Origin: Candidatus Woesearchaeota archaeon | Lineage (GTDB): Archaea > Nanobdellota > Nanobdellia > Woesearchaeales > GW2011-AR4 | NCBI GenBank assembly: GCA_013330825.1 | Contig: DUHN01000003.1 | Coordinates: 1-6,335, forward strand | Reading direction: 5' to 3' | DNA: 6,335 bases | In this document: piece by piece, positions 5,413-6,335 of the stretch | Layout: each line of letters opens with the position of its first letter | Position numbering within the stretch: the first letter of the stretch is position 1 | Translations under genes and position numbers: made by a program | Notes under the pieces: generated by a model | The model's database searches: none | What the model saw: the letters and a program-made list of their open reading frames with translations, nothing else | What the model was told of the DNA's origin: nothing

Positions 5413-6006
5413 TTTGTCTTCCTTGATACGGGAGATTATTTTCCTCAACTGCGCGTGCGTGTGGGCATAGCTGCCGGACGTGTCAACGACGGAATCAGCG
5501 CGCTTCCTTTTTTGGGAAAAGGGCATCTGGCTCCCCATGATGGACAGTATCTCCCGCTTCGTCAGCTTCCTTGCCCCGAGCAGTCTCCTGAGGACAACAT
5601 TTTTCGGGGCGTGCGTCACGACGACATAATCGCACAGCCGGTCGAAGCGGGCTTCGAGGAGCAGGGGAGCATCGATGACGACGGTTTTTTTTGACTTCCC
5701 GATGAGCTTTTTCGTCTCCTTGAGGATGAGGGGATGGGTGATGCTATTGAGCAATCTCAGCTTCCTGGGGTCCTTGAACACGATGGCCTTGAGCGTTGCC
5801 CGGTCAATGGAACCGTTTTTGAGCAGCACTTCTTTCCCGAAATGACGGGCAATCCTTTTCGCGATGGCGCTGCCCGGCCGGGAAATCCTGCGGTAGAGCC
5901 TGTCAACGTTGATGACCGCGAAGCCGTGCCTGCCGAGATGGCGCGCAGCCGCGGTCTTCCCCGTCCCGATGGAGCCGGTGATGCCGATGACCATTCTCTT
6001 TTTCAT
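5404..6006 (-). CDS. coaE: Dephospho-CoA kinase, bacterial CoaE type
   Basis: Phosphorylates the 3'-hydroxyl of dephospho-CoA with ATP, the final step of CoA synthesis. The 200 residues match the usual CoaE length. The P-loop GSIGTGKT is at 11-18. The CoaE-specific pattern follows: INVDRLYRR (32-40), NGSIDRATLKAIVFKDP (64-80) with the conserved R-x-x-L-x-x-x-V-F, ITHPLI (89-94), DAPLLLEA (112-119) and the C-terminal Q-x-x-x-x-x-K-x-x-x-A-D-x-V-V-D-x-S-G (160-178). Many archaea use an unrelated dephospho-CoA kinase, so this looks like a bacterial-type gene. Its TATA box lies about 26 bases before the ATG, so the message may be leaderless. An in-frame ATG four codons later is less likely. A run of eight A (5692-5685 on the coding strand) lies in the gene but the frame is intact. 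Confidence 0.94.
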   Translation of the reverse strand: MKKRMVIGITGSIGTGKTAAARHLGRHGFAVINVDRLYRRISRPGSAIAKRIARHFGKEVLLKNGSIDRATLKAIVFKDPRKLRLLNSITHPLILKETKKLIGKSKKTVVIDAPLLLEARFDRLCDYVVVTHAPKNVVLRRLLGARKLTKREILSIMGSQMPFSQKRKRADSVVDTSGSYAHTHAQLRKIISRIKEDKPI

Positions 6007-6027
6007 GGCTTGTGCGGGGCTTTCGGT

Positions 6028-6037
6028 GTTTTTAAGG
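6028..6037 (-). promoter_or_regulatory. TATA box for coaE
   Basis: CCTTAAAAAC on the minus strand, centred about 26 bases before the ATG at 6006. Standard archaeal spacing places the transcription start at the start codon itself, consistent with the absence of any ribosome binding site there. Confidence 0.5.
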
Positions 6038-6070
6038 GTTTTGCGGCATTGCCGTCAATGGCCCACAGCC

Positions 6071-6090
6071 AGGACAATCAAGGACAATCA
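6071..6090. repeat. Perfect 10-bp tandem repeat across a stop codon
   Basis: AGGACAATCA occurs twice in immediate succession. The right-hand copy contains the TGA stop (6090-6088 on the minus strand) of the partial gene to its right; the left copy repeats a TGA further downstream. Confidence 0.95.
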
Positions 6091-6335
6091 GAATTTGACC
6101 GGAGAAGAGGAAAAATACACATTCACGCACAAATCATCGGGGTTCTGGGAGATATTCAGCGCTACCGCACATCGATGTCCCCAATAGATACCTATTTTGA
6201 GTGGCGGCGCTTCCAGGCCAGCCTTCAGCCCGTTGCGGACATAGTCCTTGAGTGAAACTGGCTCCCACAATCCTTCGCGCTGATCCGGTTCAAGCGCATT
6301 GTACATCTTCCTTGCCCGGGTAAGCCTGGCGCCGT
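6088..6335 (-). CDS. C-terminal end of an unrecognised protein entering from the right edge
   Basis: The frame is open from the window edge to the TGA at 6090-6088 and gives 82 residues. An internal ATG lies at 6306, but the upstream codons (GARLTRARK) read smoothly, so the gene probably extends beyond 6335. The visible part includes REGLWEPVSLKDYVRNGLKA and ends in alternating hydrophobic residues (CVNVYFSSSPVKF), suggesting beta strands at the C-terminus. I do not recognise the family. There is an 81-base gap to coaE, which has its own TATA box. Confidence 0.55.
   Translation of the reverse strand, partial: GARLTRARKMYNALEPDQREGLWEPVSLKDYVRNGLKAGLEAPPLKIGIYWGHRCAVALNISQNPDDLCVNVYFSSSPVKF

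Noticed and set aside
5685..5692. Eight-base homopolymer as a frameshift in coaE
   Set aside because: The coaE frame is continuous and motifs on both sides of the run are in the same frame, so no frameshift is present.

Overview
The window is archaeal chromosomal DNA. It carries an RNA polymerase subunit K (RpoK/Rpb6) gene and a ribosomal protein S17e gene. S17e has no bacterial counterpart. Several genes are preceded by archaeal TATA boxes at the right distance, and some ribosome binding sites read GGTG or GGAGG. Several metabolic genes (purH, purN, coaD, coaE, a YbhB-like PEBP gene) belong to families best known from bacteria. High GC plus bacterial-type enzymes would suit one of the small-genome (DPANN-like) archaeal lineages, but the lineage cannot be fixed from this sequence alone.

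Layout. (1) 1-1958, minus strand: purN then purH, a purine biosynthesis pair read right to left; purH runs off the left edge after 405 codons. (2) 1959-2086: a divergent promoter region, with a TATA box for purN on one strand and one for rpoK on the other. (3) 2087-2573, plus strand: rpoK and rps17e, one base apart, the only plus-strand genes. (4) 2570-4387, minus strand: a visibly AT-richer segment with a transglutaminase-fold protein preceded by a small unknown gene. The small gene is broken by a perfect 91-bp tandem duplication. (5) 4437-6006, minus strand: coaE, a YbhB/YbcL-type PEBP gene and coaD. The two CoA genes encode the last two steps of coenzyme A synthesis in bacterial-type form. 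(6) 6088-6335, minus strand: the C-terminal end of an unrecognised gene that enters from the right edge.

How the genes work together. PurN and PurH are folate-dependent formyl-transfer enzymes of IMP synthesis. CoaD and CoaE convert 4'-phosphopantetheine to dephospho-CoA and then to CoA. RpoK and S17e are information-processing housekeeping genes. The transglutaminase-like protein and its small upstream partner are the least explained part: they share a promoter and differ in composition from their surroundings. The duplication makes this locus either a recent mutation, a reversible switch or an assembly artefact. No tRNA, rRNA, CRISPR array, insertion sequence or transposase was seen, and no gene-free stretch exceeds 300 bases.
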